The notes beneath the pieces are model-generated. The model was not told where the DNA came from. It did not search any database and saw nothing but the letters and a program-made list of their open reading frames with translations. From the NCBI RefSeq assembly GCF_030269925.1, contig NC_085118.1, positions 12,292,001 through 12,356,000 on the forward strand: a stretch of 64,000 nt of DNA. The letters run 5' to 3'. Each line of letters starts with the position of its first letter. Position 1 is the stretch's first letter. This stretch comes from Bombyx mori (taxonomy: Eukaryota; Arthropoda; Insecta; Lepidoptera; Bombycidae). The position numbers and the translations under genes are program-made. Shown piece by piece: positions 11,937-24,350 of the stretch.

Positions 11937-13097
11937 CTTGTTCAAAACTAAGTAACCTTTAAGTTATTTTGGTGAAACGCGTCTGGTTTCAATGTAATAT
12001 GTAGGGAATGACTACTTTCTGTCCACACATTATCTTCTTACACGATTTTTAATGAAGGACAAGCCAATAAATACGCTTTCACATTTACAAAAATTGTTTT
12101 TACTATTTCAAACAATAATGAAAAATATATTTTATATTCTTAAACTAAAAATAATTTATATTTATCTAAGTAGTCTCGTTGGTCAAAAAAGACTATACTG
12201 TTTTTTAAAATAAACCAGCGTAATTGAAATACCTTCCAGGGTATTAAACTTAAATACCATTTCTTTGAAGCAACATTTTCTTCTGCTTTGTAGTTTTTAT
12301 TTCGAACAAGGCTAATGATCTATGTTTTATGAAAAACTTTGTACTAATTTCATTTTTATTTTAAATAACTGGACAATCATTAGGTACTCATGAGAAATCA
12401 TTTGGAAATAATAAGACTAATATAAGCAAAATTTTGCTGACACAAACCTGAACTGATGATTTAAGCATTAAGGGAAACCAATTTTCTACAACAAATTTAA
12501 GCACTTATTTTAGTGAGGTTAATTTTCATGACAATTGTAGTTACGATTTTTGATAAAGACTGCGCATCAGAGAATAAATAAAATTCAGACTTTATTAAAG
12601 ATGGATTCAAAGAAATCTGAGACGCTACCTACTTAATTGTTGTGTGGGCGAATTACGATTTTCGCTATTGTTAAATGAACCTATGGTATAGAATTACGTT
12701 AAACATGAGTGATTTTATTTTTCTTAAATGTTGTGTGGGCAGATTTGCTCTAGGCAAGCAGTGGAGGTATTTAAAAAATAGGTTTTTAAGCTTTCGACCC
12801 AAACCTATACTTAGATTTGAATGTATTCGTGGTATAGCGTGCTGTGATCCCACACCAGTGCCACGAAGCCGTGAGACAGCCTCGTGTCTCCAGGTAGGAG
12901 GTAGCACTCACGCTATGATGCTTACAGATGCTAATAATCCTGTAACACCAGGTAGATCATGAGTTCGTACGTCCAAATAACGCAATAAAGAATTACGAAA
13001 CACGCATATATGTGTATTAATGAAGTAAGTGAATCGTTTCACTGAATGATTAAGATGAACGCTACGTTTTCACACGCATTTAAATTTAATAATAGGA
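11937..13097. other. AT-rich stretch with a faint Bm1 tail relic
   Basis: About 12900-12990 (CTGTAACACCAGGTAGATCATGAG then AACGCAATAAAG) looks like a decayed Bm1 3' end. Two overlapping opposite-strand frames at 12671-12962 show no domain. Nothing else recognised. Confidence 0.4.
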
Positions 13098-13605
13098 GTT
13101 AAAGTATGAAATTGCCGTTTTATTGTAATAGGTTTATTGACATAGAACCTTCATGGTTCGAGATTTTTGAGTGAAACTTTTTTCAAATGGTACCTATGAG
13201 GTTCTTCTTTTAAAAAATGTGCAACATTCGATTATCGACTTTCAGTTGTTTTTATTTATTCAGCTTAGACAAGAAAGCTGGATACTTCGAAAATTCGAGT
13301 GATTTTTGAATACGAATTCCGACGCGGAACTACCGCTGCAGAAACAGCTCGCAATATCAATGTGGCGATTGGAGAGGGGACTGCTAATGAACGCACCGTG
13401 CTAATTTGGTTTAAGCGCTTTCGTGATGGAAATTTTGATTTGAAGAATGAATCACGTGGGAGACACACTATCACTAAATATCAACTTTTTTTTAAAATAC
13501 GTAATTTAGGTACTACGTTAGATTATTTTTTTTGAGTTCCCAATAGTTAGCTCTACTATGAGGTGTTTCAAGATTATCCATTCTTTCTGGGACACCCTGT
13601 ATATT
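13098..13605 (+). pseudogene. Mariner element, internally deleted, start codon lost
   Basis: The body is shared with 24351-24830, starting at GTTAAAGTATGAAATTGCCG. The frame from 13278 reads the N-terminal helix-turn-helix of a mariner transposase (RRGTTAAETARNIN, then ERTVLIWFKRFRDGNFDLKN). The first codon is CTG where copy 2 has ATG. After about 65 residues the catalytic DDD/E region is absent and the frame runs into unrelated AT-rich sequence. The 3' side ends near CTGGGACACCCTGTAT, a mariner-type terminus. It cannot encode active transposase. Confidence 0.75.
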
Positions 13606-14127
13606 GATCAGTCTAATCATGTTTTGGTTAGACTAGGTTAGATTTTAATTACTCAGCCCACATAGGCTATAAAAATACAAATTTCTGAAATGGTGTTTCT
13701 ATCACAATACCAATCCCAGATAGTGCGGTGTGTTACATTCAAACAATATATCGGTCGGTGCACCTGGTACCAAGAATCATTTCGTATTCAGGGTAAAGGT
13801 TGAAATGTTTAATACGACTGAAAAATAGGCAAACGAAATAATACATCCGTGGCTCGTTTTCTGACTTTCAGAGATGAAGAGAGATGTTTATCGCCTTCCC
13901 AGTCTTCGTAGGGTAGTATGATTATTTTCCAGTAGAAGAATCTAGAGCTAGAGCTAGCTAGTAAAGCTACAGTCATACAAGGTAGAAATTTTGATGCGGT
14001 CAGAATAGCTGTTAAAACATATTAAAAGTTATAGTTAAAACTAGTTTCACGGTTTAATGTCGCATTTTTTGTGATAGAGAGGAGGAGAGGATGTAAGCGA
14101 AATCTACATCTAAATTTTAAAAGATCT
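13606..14127. other. Anonymous intergenic
   Basis: No gene or recognisable repeat. Confidence 0.4.
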
Positions 14128-14370
14128 TTTCTTTTTGCTTACGTGGGTAGACGAATTCACAGTCCACCTGGCGTTAAGTGGTTACTGGAACCCATAGACA
14201 TCTACAACGTAAATGTGCCACCCACCTTGAGATATAAGTTCTAAGGTCTCAAGTATAGTTACAACGCTGCCCCACCCTTCAAACCGAAACGCATTACTGC
14301 TTCACGGCGGAAATAGGCAGGGTGGTGGTATCTACCCGTGCGGACTCACAAGAGGTCCTACCCCCAGTAA
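14128..14370 (-). repeat. Bm1 SINE, 5'-truncated
   Basis: Antisense Bm1 from its T-rich (A-tail) end at 14128 to the CTACCCCCAGTAAT junction. Sequence is close to the other copies; the tRNA head is missing. Confidence 0.88.
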
Positions 14371-15055
14371 TAACAAGATCAGATTGATTCATGAACATGA
14401 CAACATTGGCTATTGTCAAATCTACCACATACAAGCCTTTGCGTTAATAAATACATTAAAACCCTGGTTGCAAACTCCTAATTTAGGTAACAAAGTACTC
14501 GAAAATTACATTTTGAAGTTCTTTGAGTAATTGAAATAAATAATGTTTCAATTTTATATTTTTTGTTTACTTTAAATGCACTACGAGCATTGAAAATTTT
14601 GTTTGTTTGGACTTAACTGCAAAAAAAGTCCCGTCTATCCAATAATCAAATTTCAATCAATTCGCTCCCGTTATTTCGAATGGAAGCCAAATAAAATTCA
14701 TATTCGGAAAATAAAAAATGTTGTTTGTTAAAACCTGCTTCGTGCACGTAACAAATGTTTAATAGAAAATATCGGTAGTGTTGCAGAGCGTTACCACGTT
14801 TTTTTTTTTTCCTACCTATGCTCAGAAATTCGATCTTAAATATATATAGTGCGTTTGTTGAACAAAGGAAGAGCCGACACTGTTACCGATTAAAGCAAAC
14901 GTGACTTGGTGAAACAAAACGTTACGTGGCTAGAACATTTCGTGCAATATTCGCAATTCAAATGTACAACTAAATGGCTTATGGGCCAATGCAACTTTCG
15001 TCTCTACGATTTAAAGAGCGCGCAAGATCGAATTTGAACTAATTATATATGACTA
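14371..15055. other. AT-rich intergenic
   Basis: Around 14801-14830 a poly-T followed by CCTACCTATGCTCAG matches the very end of the LINE 3' module seen at 23942-24150; the rest is unassigned. Confidence 0.4.
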
Positions 15056-15428
15056 CTAGCGGACCTGGCAAACGTTGTTTTGCCATATATAAGACTTTTA
15101 TGGAATTCCTAGGGTAGAAAAAAAAATTAACTTATATGTGTGTAAGGATGTGGTAAATGAGTGAAAGAGGCATGTAGCGCTGTGAACGGTTAGGGAATAT
15201 AAAAATAAGAAAACTTCATTCAACCACATAAGAACAAAAAAAATTATCCAAAAAATTAAAAATAAATGCTTGAGGTGGACAACCCTTATCACTTATGGGT
15301 ATGAAAAATAGATGGTAGCCGATTCTCAAACCTACTGAACATGCATATAAAATTTCATAAAAATCGGTCAAACCGTTTCAGGGTAGTGAGGTAACTAACA
15401 TTGTGACACGAGAATTTTATATATATGA
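15056..15428 (-). mobile_element. Helitron-like element, family 3
   Basis: On the - strand it starts TCATATATATAAAATTCTCG (after A) and ends CAGGTCCGCTAG (before T). The lines CCCTGAAACGGTTTGACCGA and TTTTTCATACCCATAAGTGA are typical of a common lepidopteran non-autonomous element. The interior is AT-rich; the 64-codon frame inside is not a gene. Confidence 0.7.
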
Positions 15429-18400
15429 TATTTTAGAAAATCCCAAAGAATCCAAGAAATAATGAGATGGGATTCTGTGGAGGAGGCTGTTGCGCTTTTG
15501 GGTTCACATTAGAAGGAGATTAAATTACATGAGTAGTAGATTTATTATGACTACTTAGTAATATTATTAAATTTGCTATATTAAACGCGCCGGAATGGAA
15601 CTTAACGTCAATTGTCAAAGGATCACTTGTCAGGAAGCGTTCTTCTCTTTTATTTATGTTTTGCACCGCGTTTTCGGGAACACATAAAAATGTTCCAACG
15701 TTACATTCAATTGCATTCATCTAGTTATGTACTTGTGTGGTTTTAAAATAAAAGATTAATAAATTGCGGTATTTGCTTACTACACTTTTACAAAATACTA
15801 AATTAATTAAACTCTATCTAAATTATTTGTGTAAACAAATAAAGCTATTTTAATAGGTTAATTTTATTATTATATTATAGAGATTATTTTACATTTATGC
15901 CATGTTAATATTTTAGGTGTATAGATAATCTCACGATCTAATTAGTATAGATCAGTTTTAAATAGTTTCAACATTAAATCGAAATTCATTTCTACTCAAG
16001 TAGCCGCGAAAACTCTTAGAATCTGCCGAATGCAACGTTTGTGACGTTATTTGTGGTCAAAACACACGGCTCACGATAGATTATACAATAATACAAAACG
16101 ATTAGACACATTTGACCTCATGATTTATGTGTATTCATATTGAAGTGAGATAATTGCTACGAGTTACGAGGATATTTAGTTTTAAATCATTGGATTACAA
16201 ATATAAAAATAAAATATTCATCATTATCTTTGATATTTTTGGTTTGGCTATTACCCTATTAGTAAGTTGATAATGCATTTAGGCCCGTTGCTTGGCTGCG
16301 TACACTAATGAAAAACACGCAATATTTTTTTATTAATCAAAACACGCCGGAAAACATCCAACAACAAATTTCTCCTACTCTGTCGCACTAAACGTTCGTA
16401 GCTGGAATATTCTTATTAAATTTCCTAACATATCTCCTAAGTTATAGGTACCTAGTCTCTTTTAAGTACTTATAGTAAGGCATATGCAAGCCCACACGAC
16501 TAGGTATCATTTCCCATTGAGTGCCGCAAAGCAATATTTAGTGCTGGAGTCATTGTAATTCTTGTTCATCATATCATCATATCATAATCAAATGTTTCTT
16601 ATTTACACAATTTTATTACTAGGAAAATGTATAAGTTTGTCTTGTCGAGCATTCCAAATGCGTAAACTAAGTAGCTCTTTTAGGGGCTATGTAAAGGTGT
16701 GCATTTACAACAAGATTCCATTATTCAGTTATTGGCCAAGCTAATAAAACTGGCGAGGCACGTTAGTGCAGTAAAGTATATTATTACGCTAATAATGAAC
16801 TAACGGACAACACGATCTGAGAACGAGATTTACCCTCCAGAGTGTTTCAATTTATTATTTACTTTGTAATTTATTGAATATCTAAAATTGTTATAATGAT
16901 TTTCTTTTAATTGGTTAATAGAAATAAATAAAAACTTAGCCTTTTTAATGAATGGCCATAAAAGTGCTGAGTTTTCGTATATTTTGAAACCGGTGGTAGA
17001 AATGGCATGTTTGAACATTGAACAATTTCGGTTCGATGACACCTAATTTGAATGAAATCATTTAGATTTGTTTGCGAGACCATACCGGCTTGTCTCATTG
17101 CTAAATTTTTACGGTGTCGATGGAATTCGGTACCCACTTTAGACAACGCGCACTGCGAAATCGATGTACTTTTTCACCAATAAGAAAATATTAATAATAA
17201 GAGAAGATCAGTAATTAAGTAAAATTCATGAATTAATTTCATATTCGCTATCATTAAAGTATCATCGAAATTTTAGTTAATAATTTACCAAATGATCTGA
17301 TGGTTTAAACTATTTGAGCATTATAAAACTCTTCAACATTTCTCAAAAGCATAGATCTGTCTGTTAAATTATTAAATAAACATTACAGTATCAAGACATT
17401 TATTGGGATAAAATGTCCATTAGATATTAACACATAAAAATACGTTTCATATTAATACGTTGAGCCGTTTCTTATGAAAGTCTGCGAAGCGTTTTATGGC
17501 ACCTTTATAGCAGCAGGGGAACGCGTGGTAACAAAGATCGTTTTTAATTTATTGACTCATAAACAAATGGAATTATTCTGTTTTCTAAAAACAAACAAAC
17601 AGTACAATACATTAAATAAACATCATATGAATTAGAAATATTTGCGATGCGGTTTTTTTGTTTTTTTGCTACTTTAGTTATTCGATAATGATGTTAGTTT
17701 AAGTAAAAGGAAATAGTACACGTGTTTTTAGCTTTTAAAGCTTTAAAATAGGGCTGTTCAGACAATGGCCCGCGGCTTCTTTTCAAGCGGCCCGCGACGC
17801 ATGTTTTAATCGGATAATAGTTTTAGATAACCTAAGTTGTTACCTAAGGTGTTGTTAAGCACCGCATGTTGTTACTATAAATTATTGTCATGTACTGCAC
17901 GATCTGAATTAATTATAACTATTTTAATGTTCTCATTTAAGTGAATTTATGTAATTCTTTTGAGAATAAAGAATATCTTTAACCCAAGATAATAAAATTC
18001 TTTGTCAAAACATATAATTAATATTTGGCATAATTTATCTTTATTCTTGTAACATTCCATTCCCGCGACATCATTTAAAAGTGAAGCTATCTTTTATTAT
18101 TATTGGGGGAATTCCCGGAAAGAATTTTTTACCCTTTATTTTTTTTACTTGAAAACTGAAAATATTTTTTTCGCAACCCTACAGTTTTTGTAGTAAATTT
18201 AATTAGCCCGAAAAGGTATGTAGTTTAGATAGACCTGCCATGACCATGAAATGTTATCTGGAATCAAAAACGATGACGGCGTGGAAATATGAAGTCTGTT
18301 TTGTGAGAAATCGGAATTTTAATGTGTGATTGTGATTTTAATTTCTGCATTCCCTTATGAGTTTATATACAGGACAACCTTTTTTTTTAATTAATTTTAT

Positions 18401-18740
18401 ATGAATTTTGTAACAAATACTCGAATGCCCATGCCCATGTCATGTAATATTGTTCGCCAAGTGAGATCAAAGGAACAAACAGGTAAATAACTATTTTTCT
18501 CAAATATCCGGTGATTGTATGCTCAACAGCTTCTCGGCAATTTGTTCGATGTCGGAGCGTAGCCGCCACGTAGTCAATTTGTTAAACTGGTGAACGTCGG
18601 AAGCGGTTGCGGTGTAGCTGTAGACAGTGAACTGTGTGATATTAACTGTTTGACCGATCTAGGCGACTTTTTCAAATTTAATTTTAATTTAAACGTCATA
18701 CTCGAGTTTAAACTTCGAACTAAAGTAGTGAGTTGGCTGT
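15429..18740. other. Long gene-free AT-rich stretch
   Basis: No exon is supported with confidence. 17761-17806 has a short GC-rich patch (GGCCCGCGGC ... GCGGCCCGCGACGCATG). 16592-16628 encodes a short hydrophobic peptide before a weak donor site and is considered in the findings as a speculative first exon of the beat gene. Otherwise anonymous. Confidence 0.4.
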
Positions 18741-18891
18741 TTTTTTTATTATTATTTTTTATTGCTGAGATGGTGGATGAGCTCACAGCCCACCTGGTGT
18801 TAAGTGGTTACCGGAGGCCATAGTCATCTACAACGTAAATGGTTCTAAGGTCTCAGTATAGTTACAACGGTTGCCCCACCCTTCAAGCTGA
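18741..18891 (-). repeat. Bm1 SINE fragment with internal deletion
   Basis: Antisense 3' end (GCTCACAGCCCACCTGGTGT) runs to CATCTACAACGTAAATG, then jumps to GTTCTAAGGTCTCAGTATAG: the segment between these, present in other copies, is deleted. It stops at CCCACCCTTCAAGCTGA. Confidence 0.8.
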
Positions 18892-19354
18892 AAAAACAGT
18901 GCAAAATTTTCTTATTAAATTATTATTTCATATATTACGAAAGATAAAATTAATGTTCTTATTATCATTCCAAAATTACGAAATAATTATTGTGTATTAA
19001 TTTAAAAAACTCAAATCGATTAGAAGAAATTAAAGCTACGCTAAACACAACGCAAAAAACATATTACGTACATTTCCGAACAAAAAAGTGGAAAATATTT
19101 AATTTTTTTACATCGTTTGACTGCGAGGTTGGATCATTGAATAGTCTGCAACGTGCACTATCTGAGGATAGCTCTCGGCTGGTGCCGTCGCTGACACATC
19201 ACTTAGCGCCATTTCCGTCTTAACACAAGTGCTCAGTCTGGCTGTATTGAGGGCTGCGTGCTTGAGATTACAGTCTGACAGTAGAGGCCCACGACCCGAC
19301 TTATATGTAGACAAACGATTTATTAGTAGAATTTACAATTTCGTTGGCTGAAGC
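18892..19354. other. Unassigned; one less AT-rich patch
   Basis: 19120-19310 is richer in GC than its surroundings and unlike any repeat seen here. Short frames on both strands lack motifs. Confidence 0.35.
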
Positions 19355-19695
19355 GTCAAAACGTTGTCTGTATACGTGAAGCAAAAAAATTGGACTCCTT
19401 TTTAAAAAAAATGCGCGGACGGAGGAGTATGTCCCCCACTTATAGAGAATATAGAGAAAAAGTGTAGAATGTTAATTTTTTTTTTAAATGATGCATAAAA
19501 AATACATTAAATCAATAAATAAAACATTACACACACTACATACCGTGTATTTGACACACACACGCATGTATACTATTTGTTTATTGTCAAACTTTTCTTA
19601 CATATTGTAGTCTGTGGTCAAATTGAGAACAGATTAAATATTGTTTGGCTTTGTTAATATTCATCTAAAGTGTAGTCTTAGCGAAATCTGTGAAG
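19355..19695 (+). repeat. Dispersed repeat family R2, copy 1
   Basis: Matches 23293-23590 through ATACGTGAAGCAAAAA, GCGCGGACGGAGGAGTATG, ACTTATAGAGAATATA, ACATTACACACA and AGTCTGTGGTCAAATTGA. A third, partial antisense copy is at 60440-60515. Non-coding; class unassigned. Confidence 0.7.
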
Positions 19696-20159
19696 AAGTA
19701 TAATAATAGTCTTTAACAATAGAATCATAATAGTGTATATACAAACTTATAATTTCAATTAATTATAGTCGAATTTCGACTACCGGCGGACCACTAGTTT
19801 TAAATAAAAAAAAATCTCATTCACTTTTCTGTCGGAAACTTTCAATTATGTCTACTTTTTGTAATTAATAATCATGGGCTACCACCATGTGCCCCAAAGC
19901 CCTGCTTTTCTTCCCTAAACTAGTAAAAAAGTTTCAAATATTAGATCAAATATATTTCTAGTTTATATTTAAAAAAAAAAAAAACACGACCAATAATTCT
20001 TGCATAATATGACAAAAGCGAGTTCCATTACAATGATATCGGTTTAAAATATTAATCCCTAGTTCCCGTAAGCTGTATTGACGATTATTTGTTTTATAGG
20101 AATGATGTGTAAAAGTTTTGCGGGATCGTTGTCTTTATTCGCCAATTTACTTACATTTG

Positions 20160-20240
20160 AGTTTCGCCTCGCGGGTCGTAAAGTAATATTATCCACCGCT
20201 GGGCGAGGGCAATAGTGCTCTTTTACGGGCCGCGAGCGAG
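20160..20240. other. GC-rich imperfect inverted repeat
   Basis: CGCCTCGCGGGTCGTAAAG (20166-20184) is mirrored about 40 bases later by CTTTTACGGGCCGCGAGCG. It is GC-rich inside AT-rich DNA and lies about 0.8 kb upstream of the first recognised beat exon. It could be a regulatory island or a degenerate inverted-repeat element. Confidence 0.4.
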
Positions 20241-20589
20241 CGTCACATGGGAAATTATTTGACGTGCCATTTAATGGATTTTTGCCTTCATAACACGCTA
20301 CCTACAACCAAATAAAAATACTCGAACGAACCTACTTACTCGATGTGGTGTGTTTTATTGAAAATGTCAGCTTAGAAAATTGATATTACGTTTATGTATA
20401 CAAATGTCTCTTGATGTACATACGCTATTTGAGTAATAAAACATAAATAATATACTAGTTATTATTGACTGAGCAAATACCCAATAAATAATAATGACTA
20501 GACTTTACTCATTAACTTTGTACAACGAAAAGTTAAATATCAAATAAAATTGTCTGTAACATATTTCATCTGAGGTTTTATCGATAAAA

Positions 20590-20945
20590 AAGATGTGTGG
20601 TGTCGTGAGACATCGGATAGGAACGAAGTTCCTTATTATAAAAATATTAATTTTAAGTCCTATTCGAGGTATAAAGAAAATAAAACTGGAGGTTTCGTAA
20701 CAACCCACGGTCATTCGGTAACGTGCAAACTGATCACGATTATTTGCATAAGAATTAGTGTATTGCGTAAACGAACGCTCTGAGATCGTGGTCATTGAAT
20801 GATAAAAAAATAGGTTATTTTTTGTACGTTATTACAATGATAAGTCGTACACTGTGTACATTACTAATAAAAATCTTACGTTACGGACGTTTTTTCCCGG
20901 TTAGGGTACGTCTCCGCATCGTCCCATAAGGAACTTCGTTCCAAA
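20590..20945. mobile_element. MITE-like element, GGAACGAAGTTCC family, copy 1
   Basis: Left side: TGTGGTGTCGTGAGACATC then GGAACGAAGTTCCTTAT; right side: ATAAGGAACTTCGTTCC. The shared ends recur at 40972-41195 and 57115-57440. Non-coding. The right end stops 56 bases before the first recognised beat exon. Confidence 0.6.
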
Positions 20946-21001
20946 AAAAAACTTATAAAAATTAAAAGTAAGTCTTTTGTCACGATCCGAATTGTCTCCA
21001 G

Positions 21002-21216
21002 ATTACGGCGTGACAAGCCTCGAACTATTAGAGCTACGGGTCCCGGCGCATGTCCCACTTGGCACCCGAGCTGAACTTTCCTGTAGATGGCAACTCGGCC
21101 CGGCCGACATCCTTTATTCCGTCAAATGGTATAAAGACGGAAAGGAATTCTTCAGACACGTGCCACGAGATCAAGAGCCACGAAGAAAATTCCCTCTCCC
21201 GGGAGTCGATGTTGAA
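21002..21216 (+). CDS. Beaten path (Beat) family gene, exon A (Ig domain 1, N-terminal part)
   Basis: Translates as VTSLELLELRVPAHVPLGT... with the first Ig cysteine in ELSCRW, then ILYSVKWYKDGKEFF and FPLPGVDVE. These lines (xxLYSVKWYKxxxEFxR and the FPxPGVxV ending) are the hallmark of Beat proteins, cell-surface or secreted neuronal Ig proteins of axon guidance. Acceptor is TTGTCTCCAG at 20992-21001; donor is GTGAGT from 21217. The exon starts in phase 1 (its first two bases complete a split codon) and ends in phase 0. The upstream exon with signal peptide is not identified, so the gene start is unknown. The next exon's phase fits. Family assignment is strong; the paralog within Beat is not determined. 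Confidence 0.88.
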
Positions 21217-22801
21217 GTGAGTTGAATTATTTATAAATATAGTTTCCCTGCCTGAGTAGAGATTAGATCTAAAACAATTTTGTTTTTATTAAGCCCACAC
21301 ACAACATCAGGATGTTTTTGCCACCAAATTCATAATAATATAGTCTTGTTATAGTATTTTTGTGCGAAAGTATCAAAATAATATTGAATAGTTATACCGC
21401 AGTATAGTTTATTGATCGACAGTCAACTATAAGCACGAAAGAAAGAAATTCGTCGTAAATGGCATAGAATGAGATCAGCTATACTACATTTCTTAATATT
21501 ACTATTCCCCTATGTTCACTGACACCACAAGACTGACATCAGATTAGATTCACGTGTAACGCGAGGCGTTTATTTGCGGCGAAGCAATTATGCATTCCGA
21601 TTAGTAAAAAACTGATATATTGATATTACATATTATTATAGAGACACTGGAACTATTTATTTGTAATAATAAGCAGATTAATTGGATATCCGTTATTGTT
21701 TCACCCCGGCAAAAGTCATGCTTTTTTATTTACTTATTAGAATTTTGTGGAAGAAGTCATCCGAACGGCTTTGTCAGGTTTAGGCTTAAACTCGATAGTG
21801 GATCTCAGATGTCGCTACCAAAATTTCTGTGATTGCCGAACCGAATACTCCCGTTTTTCCTGTGGGGATCTTGTTTATTCTTCGACGAATGTACAAATAC
21901 TCGAGCTAAACTGATAATTAGGAAGTTTTTGAGTAGGATACGTTTAATTGGATTAATCCGGTTGAAAGTGGAGTTTGCTTAGGTCTCTCGAGAGGAAACA
22001 ATATAAAACTGGACCGGATATTGCGTTGTGAAGAGGCGCAGGTGTAAACAGACCGGCTCTCGCGTGGGGACTCATTTCTACTTTCTTTTATTAACGGCTA
22101 AGTTGTGGCAAAATTCTAACAAGGGCTGTATTTTTACGTAATAATCGCGATACCATTATTATTATTTACAGAAAATTTGCGTCACTCGAAAGATTTAAAT
22201 AATTGTAATTTTTGTGTTGCCGTTGGTATTAACAATACTTAGGATTGTATTGTGTTCTATTTTTGATTCGATAGAAAGCAATACCTGAAATTCTATGCAG
22301 CTTGAAGTATTACTAGACTACCGTCTGTGGTAACTGAATATTACTAATTCTTCACAATCTAAGCAAAATAGAACTGTGCCTGTTTTTGTTACTGGGAATG
22401 TATTGACCAACTATGCCTCATCTGCTAAAACCTAGAGAGCTAAAAAATCATTTTCATGTTGAGTGTATTTTAAATCAAACTATATTAAATAAACATAAGC
22501 AGAAACCAATATCTATCACAAAACCAAAATTATTAAATCAATGAAACACATTCGAAGCCTAACTTCTAGAACATTATCCAGACACCCAGTAAATATACAT
22601 ATTATTATTAGTATTAAATTCATTTATTTCAGATAATATTAATCCATATTAAAGTTAGTAACAGTGATTTCTTAAAAATATTTTAATAAAGATGTACATA
22701 CAATTTCAATAGTTGACCATAATATCACTGAAAATATAATTGAAAGTAACAAATCTCACGTGATCGTAGAAATGAAATCTAAATTGGCTTCCGTTTTGTA
22801 G
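21217..22801. other. Beat intron between exons A and B
   Basis: 1,585 bases, donor GTGAGT and acceptor TTTTGTAG. Mostly AT-rich anonymous sequence; no repeat family was recognised. The 70-codon frame at 21620-21832 shows no motif. Confidence 0.7.
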
Positions 22802-22937
22802 AAGTCGAGCACGAATGGCGCGAACGTGACTCTCGCCCCGGCCATCCTGGAAACGGGCGGGCGCTACCGCTGCGAGGTGTCCGGGGAACGGCCGCTCTTC
22901 CCGACAGTGTCCGACCACGCTGATATGATCATCGTAG
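22802..22937 (+). CDS. Beat family gene, exon B (end of Ig domain 1)
   Basis: Encodes KSSTNGANVTLAPAILETGG then RYRCEVSGERPLFPTVSDHA. ETGGRYRCEVS is the C-terminal half of an Ig V-type fold with its second conserved cysteine, and the C-x-V-S-x-x-P-F line is typical of Beat. The exon is GC-rich compared with the flanking introns. Acceptor TTTTGTAG ends at 22801; donor GTAAGT starts at 22938. It enters in phase 0, as exon A leaves, and exits in phase 1. One N-linked glycosylation sequon (NVT) is visible. Confidence 0.88.
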
Positions 22938-22993
22938 GTAAGTTCACGGTGTCTGGCGATTTTGGAATAAACGACTTATCTATCTTACACCTT

Positions 22994-23275
22994 TAAACGA
23001 GCAATTCTTGTATATTAATATATATATATATAATTTGAATCTCGGAAACGGTTCCAACAATTTTCATAAAATTTAGTATACAGGGGATTTCGGGGGCGAT
23101 AAATCGATCTAGCTACGATTTACTTTCAGAAAATGTTGCTTTAATCGTGTTTTCAATAATCAACTCTTCCCGACATCTATTGGCGAATAATAATACTATT
23201 TTTCTTAATTGAGGGCAACTAACCGCTTTAAAGACACAACAAGATGGCGTTATCAAAAAAAAACCATATACAAGG
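22994..23275 (-). repeat. Dispersed repeat family R1, copy 2
   Basis: Reverse complement of 2915-3205 with several indels, including an expanded (TA)n at about 23016-23030. It begins 57 bases after the exon B donor, so it sits at the very start of the 8.9-kb intron. Confidence 0.65.
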
Positions 23276-23292
23276 TCATAATCTAGTATATA

Positions 23293-23590
23293 TTAATACG
23301 TGAAGCAAAAACTTTGTGCCCCTTTTTACGAAAATTGCGCGGACGGAGGAGTATGAAATTTCTCACACTTATAGAGAATATAATAATATAGAGGGAGTGC
23401 ACAATGCTAATATTTTTTAAAAATAGTACTTTAAATCAATAAAGAATACATTACACACATTACCATGTATTTGACACAACACATACATAAAAATATACTC
23501 TTTGTTTACTGTGAATTAGGAAACTTTTATTATTGTTTAAAGTCTGTGGTCGAATTGAAAATAGATTAATATTGTTTGTCTTTCATATTA
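23293..23590 (+). repeat. Dispersed repeat family R2, copy 2
   Basis: Aligned to 19355-19695 over most of its length; see that entry for the shared lines. Confidence 0.7.
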
Positions 23591-23612
23591 TTGATCGCAG
23601 TTTTGGGCAATT

Positions 23613-23715
23613 GTAGGCAGCGGCTTGGCTCTGCCCCTGGCATTGCTAAAGTCCATGGGCGACGGTAACCACTCACCATCAGGCGGGCCGTATGCTCGTT
23701 TGAGTAAATTTATTT
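23613..23715 (+). repeat. Non-LTR 3' UTR fragment
   Basis: GTAGGCAGCGGCTTGGCTCTG ... GACGGTAACCACTCACCATC ... TATGCTCGTTTG matches the 3' UTR of the relic at 9595-9960. Confidence 0.7.
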
Positions 23716-23727
23716 GGAATGGGAACT

Positions 23728-23920
23728 TTTTTTATGGCTTGGATGGGTGAACATTTACAACGTAAATGCGCCACCCACCTTGAGATATAAGCTCTAAGAT
23801 CTCAGTATAGTTACAACGGCTGCCCCACCCTTCAAACCGAAACGCATTACTGCTTCACGGCAAAAATAAGCAGGGTGGTGGTACCTACCCGCGTGGACTC
23901 ACAAGAGGTCCTACCACCAG
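23728..23920 (-). repeat. Bm1 SINE fragment with internal deletion
   Basis: Antisense Bm1: the T-rich end and GGATGGGTGA are joined straight to ACATTTACAACGTAAATGCG, so the intervening ~55 bases found in other copies are lost. Ends at CTACCACCAG. Confidence 0.85.
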
Positions 23921-23941
23921 CATCTTAATAAGGACATTATC

Positions 23942-24150
23942 TTGCAATTTTTTTTCTCCTACCTATGCTGATAGCCTTGAGAGACTATTTCAGCTTCTCC
24001 TTGACGTGTAGGTGAGCTCACGGGGCTTAAGCCGGGAGTGTTGCTAACACTGGCTCTAGCAAGACCAGCGCTTTGCAGAATCTACCACCGGATCGAAAAC
24101 GCGACCTACTGAGCAGATCCGACGAGAAACTCAGTGGGCTGTGTCTATGC
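23942..24150 (-). repeat. LINE 3' module (antisense), copy 1
   Basis: Antisense of the units at 49350-49548 and 51415-51605: poly-T, CTCCTACCTATGCTGATAGC, GAGCTCACGGGGCTTAAGCC, AGAATCTACCACCGGATCG and AACTCAGTGGGCTGTGTC. The part nearest the 5' end is also shared with the 3' UTR of the Jockey-like element at 33524-36102. Confidence 0.7.
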
Positions 24151-24350
24151 ATTTAGCATAAGGCTTTGTTTATTGTGTTGAATAAAAATAGTCCCTATTC
24201 ATAATAAGTTATCGAAAGTGTATAAGGCTACTATCAGAAGACTATCAAAAGTGTTTTCATAGTTATTATAATATAGCATACAAATAAATATTCAAAAACA
24301 AATGATACAAGATCTTGTAAACTAAAGACTGGTATTCATACTTAATAGAG

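Noticed and set aside
12671..12962. Overlapping sense and antisense frames of 78-95 codons
   Set aside because: No domain on either strand; the right part contains a Bm1 tail relic.
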